Source: Candidatus Saccharimonadota bacterium
Lineage (GTDB): Bacteria > Patescibacteriota > Saccharimonadia > Saccharimonadales > Saccharimonadaceae
NCBI GenBank assembly: GCA_905373835.1
Contig: CAJPUN010000002.1
Location: 1 to 64,000 of the forward strand
Reading direction: 5' to 3'
DNA length: 64,000 bases
Shown here: piece by piece, positions 43,343 through 51,908 of the stretch
Position numbering within the stretch: position 1 is the stretch's first letter
Layout of the letters: every line of letters begins with the position of its first letter
Translations under genes and position numbers: made by a program
Notes under the pieces: model-generated
Seen by the model: only the letters and a program-made list of their open reading frames with translations
Databases searched by the model: none
Told to the model about the DNA's origin: nothing

Positions 43343-43371
43343 TTGACAGCACCATAGAAGATAGATACTAT
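43343..43371 (+). promoter_or_regulatory. promoter of the EXLDI gene
   Basis: -35 TTGACA (43343-43348), exactly 17 bases, -10 TACTAT (43366-43371); AACAGAGGT lies 25 bases upstream of the -35. Confidence 0.65.
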
Positions 43372-43404
43372 ATACGTATAACTATACATATAAGGAGGAG
43401 TATG

Positions 43405-43905
43405 ATGGCCAATAAAACAATATATTTTTCGCACAGCGACGAACGCTATATTGAAGGGACGTTGCCTGGCCTTAGTATGAGTCTATCTGCGGCACTGATG
43501 GCGGGTTATCGTTTGTTAGTTGAGCGGCAGCAAGCAACACACGATGGTTTTCATGAAATACAACTGCGCGTTGGCAAGGATGGCGTGTATCAGCATAAGA
43601 TTTTTATGGGCCGTAAGGTATACAGGACAATAGCAAAGGACAAAGCAGCTCTTCGCGAACAGCGAGTGTATCTTACGCAAAAGGGCCGTTATGTATACTA
43701 TGAGCGCAATCACGCCGACTGGAACTATTGGCCTACGGGCACGCAGCGTAGCACGCAAACCAACGATAATCCAGCGACGGTCAAACAATGGGGGCGAATG
43801 GAGGTTGTCGATACGATCGATGAGCTCGCGGCGTATATCCCAGAGCGCGCTGTGCAAAATTTGCAACAGAGCCTGGAGCAGCCAGTGGAGCATTTGGATA
43901 TTTGA
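43405..43905 (+). CDS. EXLDI family protein
   Basis: A 166-residue protein with N-terminal NKTIYFSHSDERYIEG, a GFHEIQLRVGKDG central strand and the diagnostic C-terminus EHLDI that names the EXLDI family, which occurs in Actinobacteria and Firmicutes and has no known function. The start at 43405 has six bases from AGGAGG; the ATG at 43402 is only three bases away. The gene stands alone with a strong promoter. Confidence 0.85.
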   Translation: MANKTIYFSHSDERYIEGTLPGLSMSLSAALMAGYRLLVERQQATHDGFHEIQLRVGKDGVYQHKIFMGRKVYRTIAKDKAALREQRVYLTQKGRYVYYERNHADWNYWPTGTQRSTQTNDNPATVKQWGRMEVVDTIDELAAYIPERAVQNLQQSLEQPVEHLDI

Positions 43906-44015
43906 GAGATAAGACGGTAGATCGTATCTCTTATATGTAGTAGTGTTGGTATACGACGAAAGAGAATACGGTTTGTAGCGCAGCTTTACCTCGAGATGGT
44001 ATACTATAACTCAGT

Positions 44016-46589
44016 ATGAAAGTCAGCCTTAATGTTATAAAACAACTTATTAACTTTGAATTGCCGCCAGTGGATGAGCTGGCACAGCTCATCAATCGAC
44101 AGCTTGGTAAGGTAGACCGGGTAGAAAACCTGGCCGAACGTTATCGCGGCGCGCGCGTGGTGCGCGTGGTAGAGTGCACTAAGCACCCCAATGCCGACCG
44201 CCTGAGCGTGACGAAAATTGATGACGGCATAGCAGTGCCGGATGTACCACGCGATGAAAACGGCCTGGTGCAGGTGGTGTGCGGGGCGCCCAATGTACAG
44301 GCTGGTATGTGGGCCGTATGGCTGCCGCCTGCAAGCACGGTGCCAGCTAGCATCCTCGAGGGCGAGCCCTTTACGCTCGATGCCCGCAAGCTCCGTGGGG
44401 TGCTGAGCCAGGGTATGCTGGCTGCGGCTGATGAGCTGGCAATTGGTACCGACCACGAGGGGATTGTGGCGCTGACGCCGCGCGACCTACCAGCGGGTAA
44501 GACGCTGCAACCAGGGGCTGACTTTGCTGCGCTGTTTGGTCTGGATGACTATGTGCTTGATATCGAGAATAAGATGTTTACCCACCGGCCAGATTGCTTT
44601 GGCCAGCTGGGTGTAGCGCGCGAAATTGCCGGCATCCTCCATCAACCATTTACCAGCCCTACGTGGTATAACCTGGAGCAGGTATTTGGCGATGGCGATA
44701 GTGTGCCGCTTGCGGTTTCGAACGATATTCCACAGCTTGTGCCACGCTTTATGGCGGTGGCGATCCGCGGCGTGCAGGTGGCGCCCAGCCCGTTTTGGCT
44801 GCAGTGCCAACTGGTGGCGATGGGGGCAAAGCCGATTAATAACATTGTGGATGCAACGAATTATGTGATGCTCATGACGGCCCAGCCGACCCATGCGTAT
44901 GATTACGATACGCTCCAGGGCGGGCAGCTTGGCGTGCGTATGGCGCACCGGGGCGAAACACTGGCGCTACTGAGTGGTAAGACAATTGAGCTGACGCCAG
45001 ACGACATAGTGATTGCCGACGGGCAAGGCCCGGTGGCCCTGGGCGGCATCATGGGTGGCAGCCGCACTGAGGTATCGGCCACGACCACCACGATTGTGCT
45101 GGAGTGCGCCACCTTCGACATGTACGCAGTGCGCAAAATGGCCATGCGCCACGGCGTGTTTACCGATGCGCTGGCCCGCTTTAATAAAGGTCAGTCGCCC
45201 CTGCAAAACCCAGCTGTGCTGAACCGGCTGATTGGTATGGTGGGTGGTGAGCAGGCGAGCCAAGTAGCGGATAGTAAGCCATTTACGAGTGAACATGGTG
45301 GGATTCTTGATGATTATTTTGCAGGGAAGTACGAGCCTGCAACCATAGATATAACCAGTCGATTTATTAATCAGCGGCTTGGCTCTCACCTTACCGAAAA
45401 CGACATCTGTACTTTACTCAATAACGTTGAAATCCACAGCCATGGCCCAGAGGAAGAGCTTGGCTATATCTGCCTACAGGTGCCTTTCTGGCGGACAGAC
45501 CTGGAAACTAAAGAGGATATCGTTGAGGAAATTGGCCGGCTGCACGGCTTTGATACTGTGCCGCGCCAGCTGCCCATGCGCCGTATTCAGCCAGCGCGCA
45601 AGAACCCCCGCCGTGAGCTGAGGCACGTTGTACGCGAAGCACTGGCCAAGGCAGGTGCCAACGAAGTGCTGAGCTACAGCTTTGTGCACGAGCGCGTACT
45701 TAGGGGCGCAGGCCAAGACCCAGCCCAGGCCTTCCGCCTCTCGAATGCCCTCAGCCCCGACCTTCAGTACTACCGCCTGAGCGTGCTGCCGAGTTTGCTG
45801 GATAAAGTCCACGCTAATATCAAGGCAGGGCACAGCGAATTCATGTTGTTCGAAATTGGCAAAGGCCACACCAAAGCACGAATGGGCAAGGACGGCCTAC
45901 CGGCTGAACAATCACTGATCGATCTTGTGTATAGTAGCAAAAAGCCTCGGGCTGGCGCCGCCTTTTACCACGTGCGGGCGACGCTGGACCAGCTGGCGCG
46001 TGATAGCGGTCTGACTCTCGTGTATACACCAGTCACGGCTACTCCAGATGATCCAGTGTATGCACCTTTTGATAGTAATCGCTCGGCTCATATCTGGGTG
46101 GAAAGCAGCGAGGCGGCTGGCCAGCCCAAGCGGCAGCTCATTGGGGTGGTTGGTGAGCTGCGCCCGGCAGTAGTGAAGCATTTCAAGCTCCCTGATTATA
46201 CTGCAGCGGCATCACTTCGCCTTGATGTGATGGAGCAGGTATGGCGCGATACGGTGGTGCACTACCAGCCAATGAGTCGCTACCCTACCACCGCCCGCGA
46301 TATCTCGATCCAAACAAGCATAGAGGTTACCTATGATGAACTCATGCAAGCAGTCTCGAGCGCTATGACTCGGGCTAGCGAAACATACCCAGATGTAACG
46401 ATTCGCGATCTCACGCCGCTGATTATTTACAAAGCAACCCCTGATGCATCACATCAAACCACCACATTTCGCCTAACGCTATCGAGTAGCCAAGCAACGC
46501 TGAGTGCTGAGCGGGTTCGTTCGATCATCCGGACAGTGTTTGCGCCCGAGCAGCATGTGCTGTTTCAGGGTGTGGACTTTGGCGAATGA
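44016..46589 (+). CDS. pheT: phenylalanyl-tRNA synthetase beta subunit
   Basis: An 857-residue subunit. The N-terminal tRNA-binding fold (ARVVRVVECTKHPNADRLSVTKID), B3/B4 editing domain (KPINNIVDATNYVMLMTAQPTHAYD), B5 domain and the C-terminal ferredoxin-fold anticodon-binding domain (YPTTARDISI...) are in the normal order. Extended -10 TGgTATACT (44000-44005) is ten bases before the ATG. pheS is on the other strand at 35079, so the classic pheST operon is broken. The last 25 bases overlap the tail of the ThrE-type gene. Confidence 0.96.
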   Translation: MKVSLNVIKQLINFELPPVDELAQLINRQLGKVDRVENLAERYRGARVVRVVECTKHPNADRLSVTKIDDGIAVPDVPRDENGLVQVVCGAPNVQAGMWAVWLPPASTVPASILEGEPFTLDARKLRGVLSQGMLAAADELAIGTDHEGIVALTPRDLPAGKTLQPGADFAALFGLDDYVLDIENKMFTHRPDCFGQLGVAREIAGILHQPFTSPTWYNLEQVFGDGDSVPLAVSNDIPQLVPRFMAVAIRGVQVAPSPFWLQCQLVAMGAKPINNIVDATNYVMLMTAQPTHAYDYDTLQGGQLGVRMAHRGETLALLSGKTIELTPDDIVIADGQGPVALGGIMGGSRTEVSATTTTIVLECATFDMYAVRKMAMRHGVFTDALARFNKGQSPLQNPAVLNRLIGMVGGEQASQVADSKPFTSEHGGILDDYFAGKYEPATIDITSRFINQRLGSHLTENDICTLLNNVEIHSHGPEEELGYICLQVPFWRTDLETKEDIVEEIGRLHGFDTVPRQLPMRRIQPARKNPRRELRHVVREALAKAGANEVLSYSFVHERVLRGAGQDPAQAFRLSNALSPDLQYYRLSVLPSLLDKVHANIKAGHSEFMLFEIGKGHTKARMGKDGLPAEQSLIDLVYSSKKPRAGAAFYHVRATLDQLARDSGLTLVYTPVTATPDDPVYAPFDSNRSAHIWVESSEAAGQPKRQLIGVVGELRPAVVKHFKLPDYTAAASLRLDVMEQVWRDTVVHYQPMSRYPTTARDISIQTSIEVTYDELMQAVSSAMTRASETYPDVTIRDLTPLIIYKATPDASHQTTTFRLTLSSSQATLSAERVRSIIRTVFAPEQHVLFQGVDFGE

Positions 46590-47983
46590 GGTTGATGTAA
46601 GCGGCGCTGTGGTAGGCGATTGCGCAGGCGGAGGAAACTCCGCCGCGTGGGCCGGCCAATCAGCACGCCAAATGACGCACCAGCTGCAATGGCAATAGCG
46701 ATGAGGACAGCGCGCACTAGCAGACCTGCCTCGCTCGAGCCAGTCGTCACAACGCCCATGAGCCCATTGTAGAGCGTGACACCTGGCACGAGCGGGACGA
46801 TCCCGGCATTGACGATGGCAAGGCTGGGCATATGCCACAAGCGGGAAGCGGTTGTCGCAATAAAGCCAATTACCAAACCCGCTGCCGCACTGGCCGCAAT
46901 AGCGGACATACTCCAGCCAGTGATGGCAAGGTATATATCATAGCCAAGCATACCAGTTGCACCAGCTAGGATGATACCGACCGGCTGAGTGTGGTTGCCC
47001 AGAGCAAAGGTGGCCGCAATGGCGGCTGCCCCGATATACTGATACATTGTTCCGGTCAGCTGCAACTGATCGGGCGTGGCGACAAATTCGATCCCAAAGC
47101 GCCGCGCTGTATACAGGCCAATCATCACACCGATCACTACGCCCATTGTCATCATCGCCACCTTAAGGAGCCGGCCTGTCGCCGTTACATAATATTCGTC
47201 GATCGCATCTTGGAAGGCGCCAACGATCATCATCCCCGCCACCAAGAGCACGATGCCGCTCACGGTGATGATGGTTGGGTTAATGATGCCGAGGATATCG
47301 AGATAATGGTTGGTGGCAAGCCACGTGATGATGGTTGCAACCAATGTGATAACGCTCGCTGCGATGATCTGAGTAAAGAACACAGGTAGGGCAATACGAT
47401 TTAAGCGAGCCAATAGCCACATAATCGCTACGCCCATCACAAAGGTAGCAAAAATCACCGGCAATGACGCCGTATAGAGCAGGGCCGAGCCAGCACTGAG
47501 TCCACCGCCCGCCAGATAAATCACCCAGGGTGGATAGCGTCGTGGTTTGGCAAGGATGGCGTCGAGCTCGCGCTCGGCAGCATCGAGGGTGAGCGCTCCC
47601 TCGGCAATAGTAGCAGCCAGAGTTTGGAGGCATTGCATATGTTGGTAGTTGATCTCGCGCGGTGGGATGGTGCGTAGGAGCGTTAGTGGTTCATAATCAT
47701 TGCCTCTGTCTTGCGATAGAATAAGCTGTGACGAAATCACGTCGATGTGCACTTTGCGGGTACAGTAGGTGTCCGTAATACTGAGTGCCATATGGACGAC
47801 GTTTTGGGCTGGTGTGCCCATTGAAATGAGCTGGTCGGCAATGCTCATTGCCAGGCGTAGGGCGCGCATATTGGGTGTGAGAGCACCATCAAGTTTCTCA
47901 ACTGGCGTTGATTGCAGCGCGGTCGTGCCACCAATAGCCAGACGAGCAAGCAGGGGTGAAAATAAGGTGTGGAGACGGTTCAT
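46565..47983 (-). CDS. threonine/serine exporter family protein (ThrE type)
   Basis: A 472-residue protein with the N-terminal DUF1212 domain (about 40-170; SIADQLISMGTPAQNVVHMALSI) fused to about ten membrane helices of the ThrE family, the second part matching the DUF3815 half. Family members export threonine and serine. The fused form is the Actinobacteria-type layout. Minus-strand TATACT (47992-47997) is eight bases before the ATG. The C-terminal tail is basic and Pro/His-rich. Confidence 0.88.
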   Translation of the reverse strand: MNRLHTLFSPLLARLAIGGTTALQSTPVEKLDGALTPNMRALRLAMSIADQLISMGTPAQNVVHMALSITDTYCTRKVHIDVISSQLILSQDRGNDYEPLTLLRTIPPREINYQHMQCLQTLAATIAEGALTLDAAERELDAILAKPRRYPPWVIYLAGGGLSAGSALLYTASLPVIFATFVMGVAIMWLLARLNRIALPVFFTQIIAASVITLVATIITWLATNHYLDILGIINPTIITVSGIVLLVAGMMIVGAFQDAIDEYYVTATGRLLKVAMMTMGVVIGVMIGLYTARRFGIEFVATPDQLQLTGTMYQYIGAAAIAATFALGNHTQPVGIILAGATGMLGYDIYLAITGWSMSAIAASAAAGLVIGFIATTASRLWHMPSLAIVNAGIVPLVPGVTLYNGLMGVVTTGSSEAGLLVRAVLIAIAIAAGASFGVLIGRPTRRSFLRLRNRLPQRRLHQPHSPKSTP

Positions 47984-48212
47984 CGCTTTTTAGTATACTG
48001 AGAAAAATCGTCATTGCAAGAGGCGTGTTGGCCGATGGTTGTTCGCGTGGTGTTTCTGCGCAAAGCAAGCTGGTAGTGAGCGACAGGATCAACAAGGAAT
48101 ATACAGCAAAGACTAGACAGCATTTATCATCGCGACCTCTGTTATCTAGCAGTCATACCGGCAAGTGTGCTATACTGGGCAAGATAGATTAGTCGATGAA
48201 ACAAGAGGAGTT

Positions 48213-48902
48213 ATGGCAACAACTAAGACACAACGCTGGATTATTATTGTTATTTTGGTCGCGACGATTGTCGGGACGCTGGGGTCATTTGCGGCAATGA
48301 TTCTTGCCTCGGAGAATTACAAAAATGACCAAGCCAAAGCGCAAAAGGCGCAAGAAAAATACCAGAAACTCATGAAGGACTACCAAGCCAAGACAGCTGC
48401 TCAAGCACAAGAGTTGTCAAACAAATATTACCCAACCTTTAGCCAATATACGAGTCGGGTTGGCGAGTTTGATCGGGATAGTGTGAAGGAGCTCTCCAGC
48501 GAAGATCTGGTAGTTGGTGATGGTGAGGAAATCAAGGATAATACGGCATTTGCGGCTTACTACATTGGCTGGAACCCGAAGGGTAAGGTATTTGACCAGT
48601 CTATCAAGGATGGCAAGCTTAGTGCACCGTTTGCCGTTGAGGGTGGACTCAAGAGCGCGAGTGTCATCACTGGCTGGAAGGAAGGTATCAAGGGGATGCG
48701 CCTTGGTGGGGTGCGTGAGCTAACCATCCCCTCCGACAAAGCATATGGCGAGAAAGGCCAAGGTAATGACATTCCCGCCAATACTCCACTCAAGTTCATC
48801 GTGATGGCAGTGCCAAAGCCTGCTACAATCGACACTTCAGAACTACTGAAGGCATATCAAGAAGGTCAAGGAGGGAGCAACTATGGACAGCACTACCAAT
48901 AA
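48213..48902 (+). CDS. membrane-anchored FKBP-type peptidyl-prolyl isomerase
   Basis: A 229-residue protein with an N-terminal membrane anchor (about 9-30), a coiled coil (about 35-75) and an outward FKBP domain (AYYIGWNPKGKVFDQS, VITGWKEGIKGMRLGGVRELTIPSDKAYGEKG, PLKFIVMAV). It would help fold exported proteins. The start at 48213 follows AGAGGAG. Extended -10 TGcTATACT at 48171-48176. Its end overlaps trxB by 20 bases. Confidence 0.9.
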   Translation: MATTKTQRWIIIVILVATIVGTLGSFAAMILASENYKNDQAKAQKAQEKYQKLMKDYQAKTAAQAQELSNKYYPTFSQYTSRVGEFDRDSVKELSSEDLVVGDGEEIKDNTAFAAYYIGWNPKGKVFDQSIKDGKLSAPFAVEGGLKSASVITGWKEGIKGMRLGGVRELTIPSDKAYGEKGQGNDIPANTPLKFIVMAVPKPATIDTSELLKAYQEGQGGSNYGQHYQ

Positions 48903-49842
48903 CCAAACTCAGATGCCGACCCACGACGTGGTGATGATCGGCGCAGGGCCAAGTGCCCTGGCTGCCGCGGTGTATACGACGCGCGAGAACCTGCAGACGG
49001 TATTGTATGAAAAAGCAGTGATTGGTGGCCTCGCAGCAATTACCGATAAGATCGATAACTACCCAGGCTTTGCAGACGGCGTGTCGGGCCTCGACCTCGC
49101 CGAGCAGCTGCAGCGCCAGGCAGAGCGCTTTGGGGCACAGATTGAGCTGGGTGAGGTATCGAGCCTCCGCAAAGATGGCAATGATACGATTGTGACAGTC
49201 GACGGGCAGGATGTGCGCGCCCGTGCGGTGTTGATTGCCACTGGCAGTGCATATAACAAGCTTGGTATCCCTGGCGAAGATGCATTGTATGGTCGCGGTG
49301 TACACTACTGTGCAACCTGCGATGGTGCGTTTTATAAAGGCAAGCGACTGGTGGTGATCGGTGGCGGCAACTCTGGCTTGCAAGAGGCGATGTTCTTGAC
49401 TCGCTTTGCGGAGCATATCGACCTCCTGGTACGGAGCACGATCAAAGCGAGTGAGATCCTCCAGACCGACCTGCAGCCCTTTATCGAGCGCGGGCAAATC
49501 AGCGTCCATCTTCATACCGAATCGACTGAAATTATAGCAGAGGATGGCAAGGTGACTGGTGTTGCGGCGGTCAGTAATGGCCAGCCAACTACCTTTGCCT
49601 GCGACGGGGTGTTTGTCTTTGTTGGCCTTAAGCCAAACACGGGCTTTTTGCAGAGTACGCCCGTCCAGCTCGATGAGCGGGGGCTGATTATCACCAATGA
49701 ACATCTTGAGACAACGATGCCTGGCGTCTTTGCCAGTGGTGATGTGCGTAGTGGCGCAACGATGCAGATTGCGACAGCGGTGGGCGAAGGCGCGACGGCT
49801 GCTTTGAGCATCCGTGAGTATATTCAGCAGCACAAAGTGTAG
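48883..49842 (+). CDS. trxB: thioredoxin reductase
   Basis: A 319-residue flavoprotein reducing thioredoxin with NADPH. FAD site GAGPSALAAAVYTTRENL (about 20-37), redox pair CATC (C143, C146), NADPH site GGGNSGLQEAM, and C-terminal FAD contact SGDVRSGATMQIATAVGEG. AAGGAGGG upstream sets the start inside the end of the FKBP gene, so the fold-and-redox pair is coupled. Confidence 0.95.
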   Translation: MDSTTNNQTQMPTHDVVMIGAGPSALAAAVYTTRENLQTVLYEKAVIGGLAAITDKIDNYPGFADGVSGLDLAEQLQRQAERFGAQIELGEVSSLRKDGNDTIVTVDGQDVRARAVLIATGSAYNKLGIPGEDALYGRGVHYCATCDGAFYKGKRLVVIGGGNSGLQEAMFLTRFAEHIDLLVRSTIKASEILQTDLQPFIERGQISVHLHTESTEIIAEDGKVTGVAAVSNGQPTTFACDGVFVFVGLKPNTGFLQSTPVQLDERGLIITNEHLETTMPGVFASGDVRSGATMQIATAVGEGATAALSIREYIQQHKV

Positions 49843-49928
49843 AATAGATAGTGCTAGTGTGGGATAGCTAAGAGCCTAAATCTCAAAACTTAGCTCTTCA
49901 GTGTTACCCCCTTTCTATCTAACAAAGT

Positions 49929-49960
49929 AAAAAATCAGTCGTAATGGCTGATTTTTTACT
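49929..49960 (+). terminator. intrinsic terminator after trxB
   Basis: Stem AAAAATCAG / CTGATTTTT with an eight-base loop, then TTAC. A second hairpin (AAGAGC...GCTCTT, 49869-49897) lies just upstream. Confidence 0.8.
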
Positions 49961-50263
49961 TGTGTGAAGAAGTTGATATACCTAGAGAGGTGGTGGCTGT
50001 ATAGTATCTTTATAAAAGGAGAGACGTAAGAGCTTCTAGGTAGCTCTCTCGGTATTAATCTTTTCCATCGAAATTAAATTACTATTTCATACAAACTACT
50101 TATATACTCTATTGAATGACGATATGGAGAGATTTAGTGCTGGTGGGATGAGGTACTTTATAAAATAAGTATAATTGCTAACTTACGTATAGTAGACCTA
50201 CCGCTGCTTGTTGGATGGCACGGAGGAGGAAGGATTTGTGCTCACACTAGAGTAGTCGTAACT
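49961..50263. other. gene-free stretch
   Basis: No ORF supported. A -10-like TATAGT is followed by AAAAGGAGAG near 50020, but no start codon follows in frame with a long reading frame. Nothing else is recognised. Confidence 0.4.
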
Positions 50264-50962
50264 TTATTGCTCACTATAACGCTGTAGCTCAGCAAGAAAC
50301 TTATCTGGGTAGTTGGTCACGACGCCGTCGATGCCGCGCTCGGCAAGCTGCTGCAGGGCGCCTGGGCGATTGACCGTATAGACGTAGGTAAAGAGATTCG
50401 ACCGACGTGCAATCTCTATCGCTAGTGGATGTGCATACAAGCGATGAAACCCCACCGCGGTGAAGTCGAGCTTTCGCTGATAGGCCAAGAATGCAAAGGG
50501 ATTATTGCGGTGAAGTAGAGCAAGATTGGCCTGAGGCGCAAGCTGCCGAAATTGCCGAAGCTCGCGTACGGAGAATGACGAGAGCAGTACATTATCCCAA
50601 TCATCTGGCGATGTGATAGAGCGGGTGAGGAGTTGATGCGTCGGCTCGGCGCTACCATGCCCTTTGAGCTCAATATTGAGTAGCACAACGCCCAAAAAAC
50701 GGTCTAACACTGCTGCGAGTGATGGGATAGGCTGCTCACTGGTGAGGGCCTGCAACTCGGTATACGTCAGGTGGCTGATTGATTCATTTCGGTGGTGGGT
50801 GCGCAAAAGGCGATTATCATGTGCAACCACAGGAACACCGTCGCGCGTCAATCGCACATCTAGCTCAAGCATATCAGCGCCCGCCGCGACACCCGCTGCC
50901 ATAGCGTCGATAGTGTTCTCTGGTGCGAGCCCGGCCGCACCGCGATGACCAATGATTAACAT
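50264..50962 (-). CDS. glycerophosphodiester phosphodiesterase family protein
   Basis: A 232-residue TIM-barrel enzyme cleaving glycerophosphodiesters to glycerol 3-phosphate and an alcohol. GHRGAAGLAPENTIDAM holds the first catalytic His; ELDVRLTRDGVPVVAHDNRLLRTH holds Glu/Asp metal ligands and the second His. No signal peptide, so cytosolic. Minus-strand extended -10 TGgTATAAT (50972-50977) nine bases before the ATG. It may recycle phospholipid debris. Confidence 0.9.
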   Translation of the reverse strand: MLIIGHRGAAGLAPENTIDAMAAGVAAGADMLELDVRLTRDGVPVVAHDNRLLRTHHRNESISHLTYTELQALTSEQPIPSLAAVLDRFLGVVLLNIELKGHGSAEPTHQLLTRSITSPDDWDNVLLSSFSVRELRQFRQLAPQANLALLHRNNPFAFLAYQRKLDFTAVGFHRLYAHPLAIEIARRSNLFTYVYTVNRPGALQQLAERGIDGVVTNYPDKFLAELQRYSEQ

Positions 50963-51109
50963 GCTAGCAGTATTATACCATCAAATGGGTTGGTTATAAG
51001 AATAATGTGCCTACAGGGCAAGGTTGCATTGCCAGCGCATCTTCTTTTGCCATTACCGAGTAGATTTTGCTAAAATAAAACAGATAGCAACAGAAAGGAG
51101 CTAATACAA

Positions 51110-51640
51110 ATGGCAGATTTTAATAAAGTACTAACGCCTGGTGACGTTGACGCTGGCATTGTCAATGTGGTGGTGGAGATTCCGCAAGGGAGCTACCACA
51201 AAATTGAGTGGGATCGCGACCTAGCAGTGATGAAGCTCGACCGGGTCGAGCCAGCAATCTTTGCCAAACCAACCAACTATGGCTTTATTCCACAAACCCT
51301 AGATGAAGATGGCGATGAGCTCGACGCTCTCATCATCACCGACCAGCCACTGACGACTGGTGTCGTCTTGGAAGGCAAGGTGATTGGCGTGCTGGAGTTT
51401 GTAGACGATGACGAGGTGGATGATAAGGTGATCGTCGTGCCAGCAGATGACCGCAACACAGGTGATGCAATCAACTCGCTCGAAGATCTTCCTGCTGCAA
51501 CCCTCAAGCAAATCGAGCACCACTTCAACCACTACAAAGACCTCAAGAAGCCTGGCACTACTGTAGTGAAGGGCTTTGGTGACGCCGCGCGTGCTAAGCA
51601 GATTATTCATGAATCCATTGCGCGTTGGAATGAGCGCTAG
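51110..51640 (+). CDS. ppa: inorganic pyrophosphatase (family I)
   Basis: A 176-residue cytosolic enzyme hydrolysing PPi to drive biosynthesis. KIEWDRDLAVMKLDR, TNYGFIPQTLDEDGDELDALI (the family signature region with metal-binding Asp residues) and a C-terminal AKQIIHESIARW are typical. AAAGGAG precedes the start; extended -10 TGcTAAAAT lies about 35 bases upstream. Confidence 0.95.
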   Translation: MADFNKVLTPGDVDAGIVNVVVEIPQGSYHKIEWDRDLAVMKLDRVEPAIFAKPTNYGFIPQTLDEDGDELDALIITDQPLTTGVVLEGKVIGVLEFVDDDEVDDKVIVVPADDRNTGDAINSLEDLPAATLKQIEHHFNHYKDLKKPGTTVVKGFGDAARAKQIIHESIARWNER

Positions 51641-51655
51641 ATAGCATGCTCAAGC

Positions 51656-51692
51656 AAATACAAAATACCCCACTGGGGTATTTTGTATTTTT
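51656..51692. terminator. strong bidirectional terminator after ppa
   Basis: Sixteen-base perfect stem AAATACAAAATACCCC / GGGGTATTTTGTATTT with a three-base loop and a T-run on both strands. Confidence 0.92.
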
Positions 51693-51908
51693 ACTCAAAC
51701 TTCTAAAATTCTCTAGGTTACTATAGAACAGGTGGTACTTGCAGAATATTGCTTTATCAAGAAAGTCAGAGGCTCGCAGGCTGGTTATCACAATAGGCTA
51801 CCCACATCTGTTGGATAATAATGGTGATAGAGGGAGCAAAGTTGCGGCAGATCGATAATTTTAGAGACTTAAGTTAAGATGTGCGTCAATTATCTAACGT
51901 TACCTCAG

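Noticed and set aside
22431..50263. Possible shared repeat between the gene-free stretches near 22570-22615 and 50105-50165 (TAGTGCTGG and CTACCGCTGCTT words)
   Set aside because: Only short matches with gaps; not enough to call a repeat by eye.
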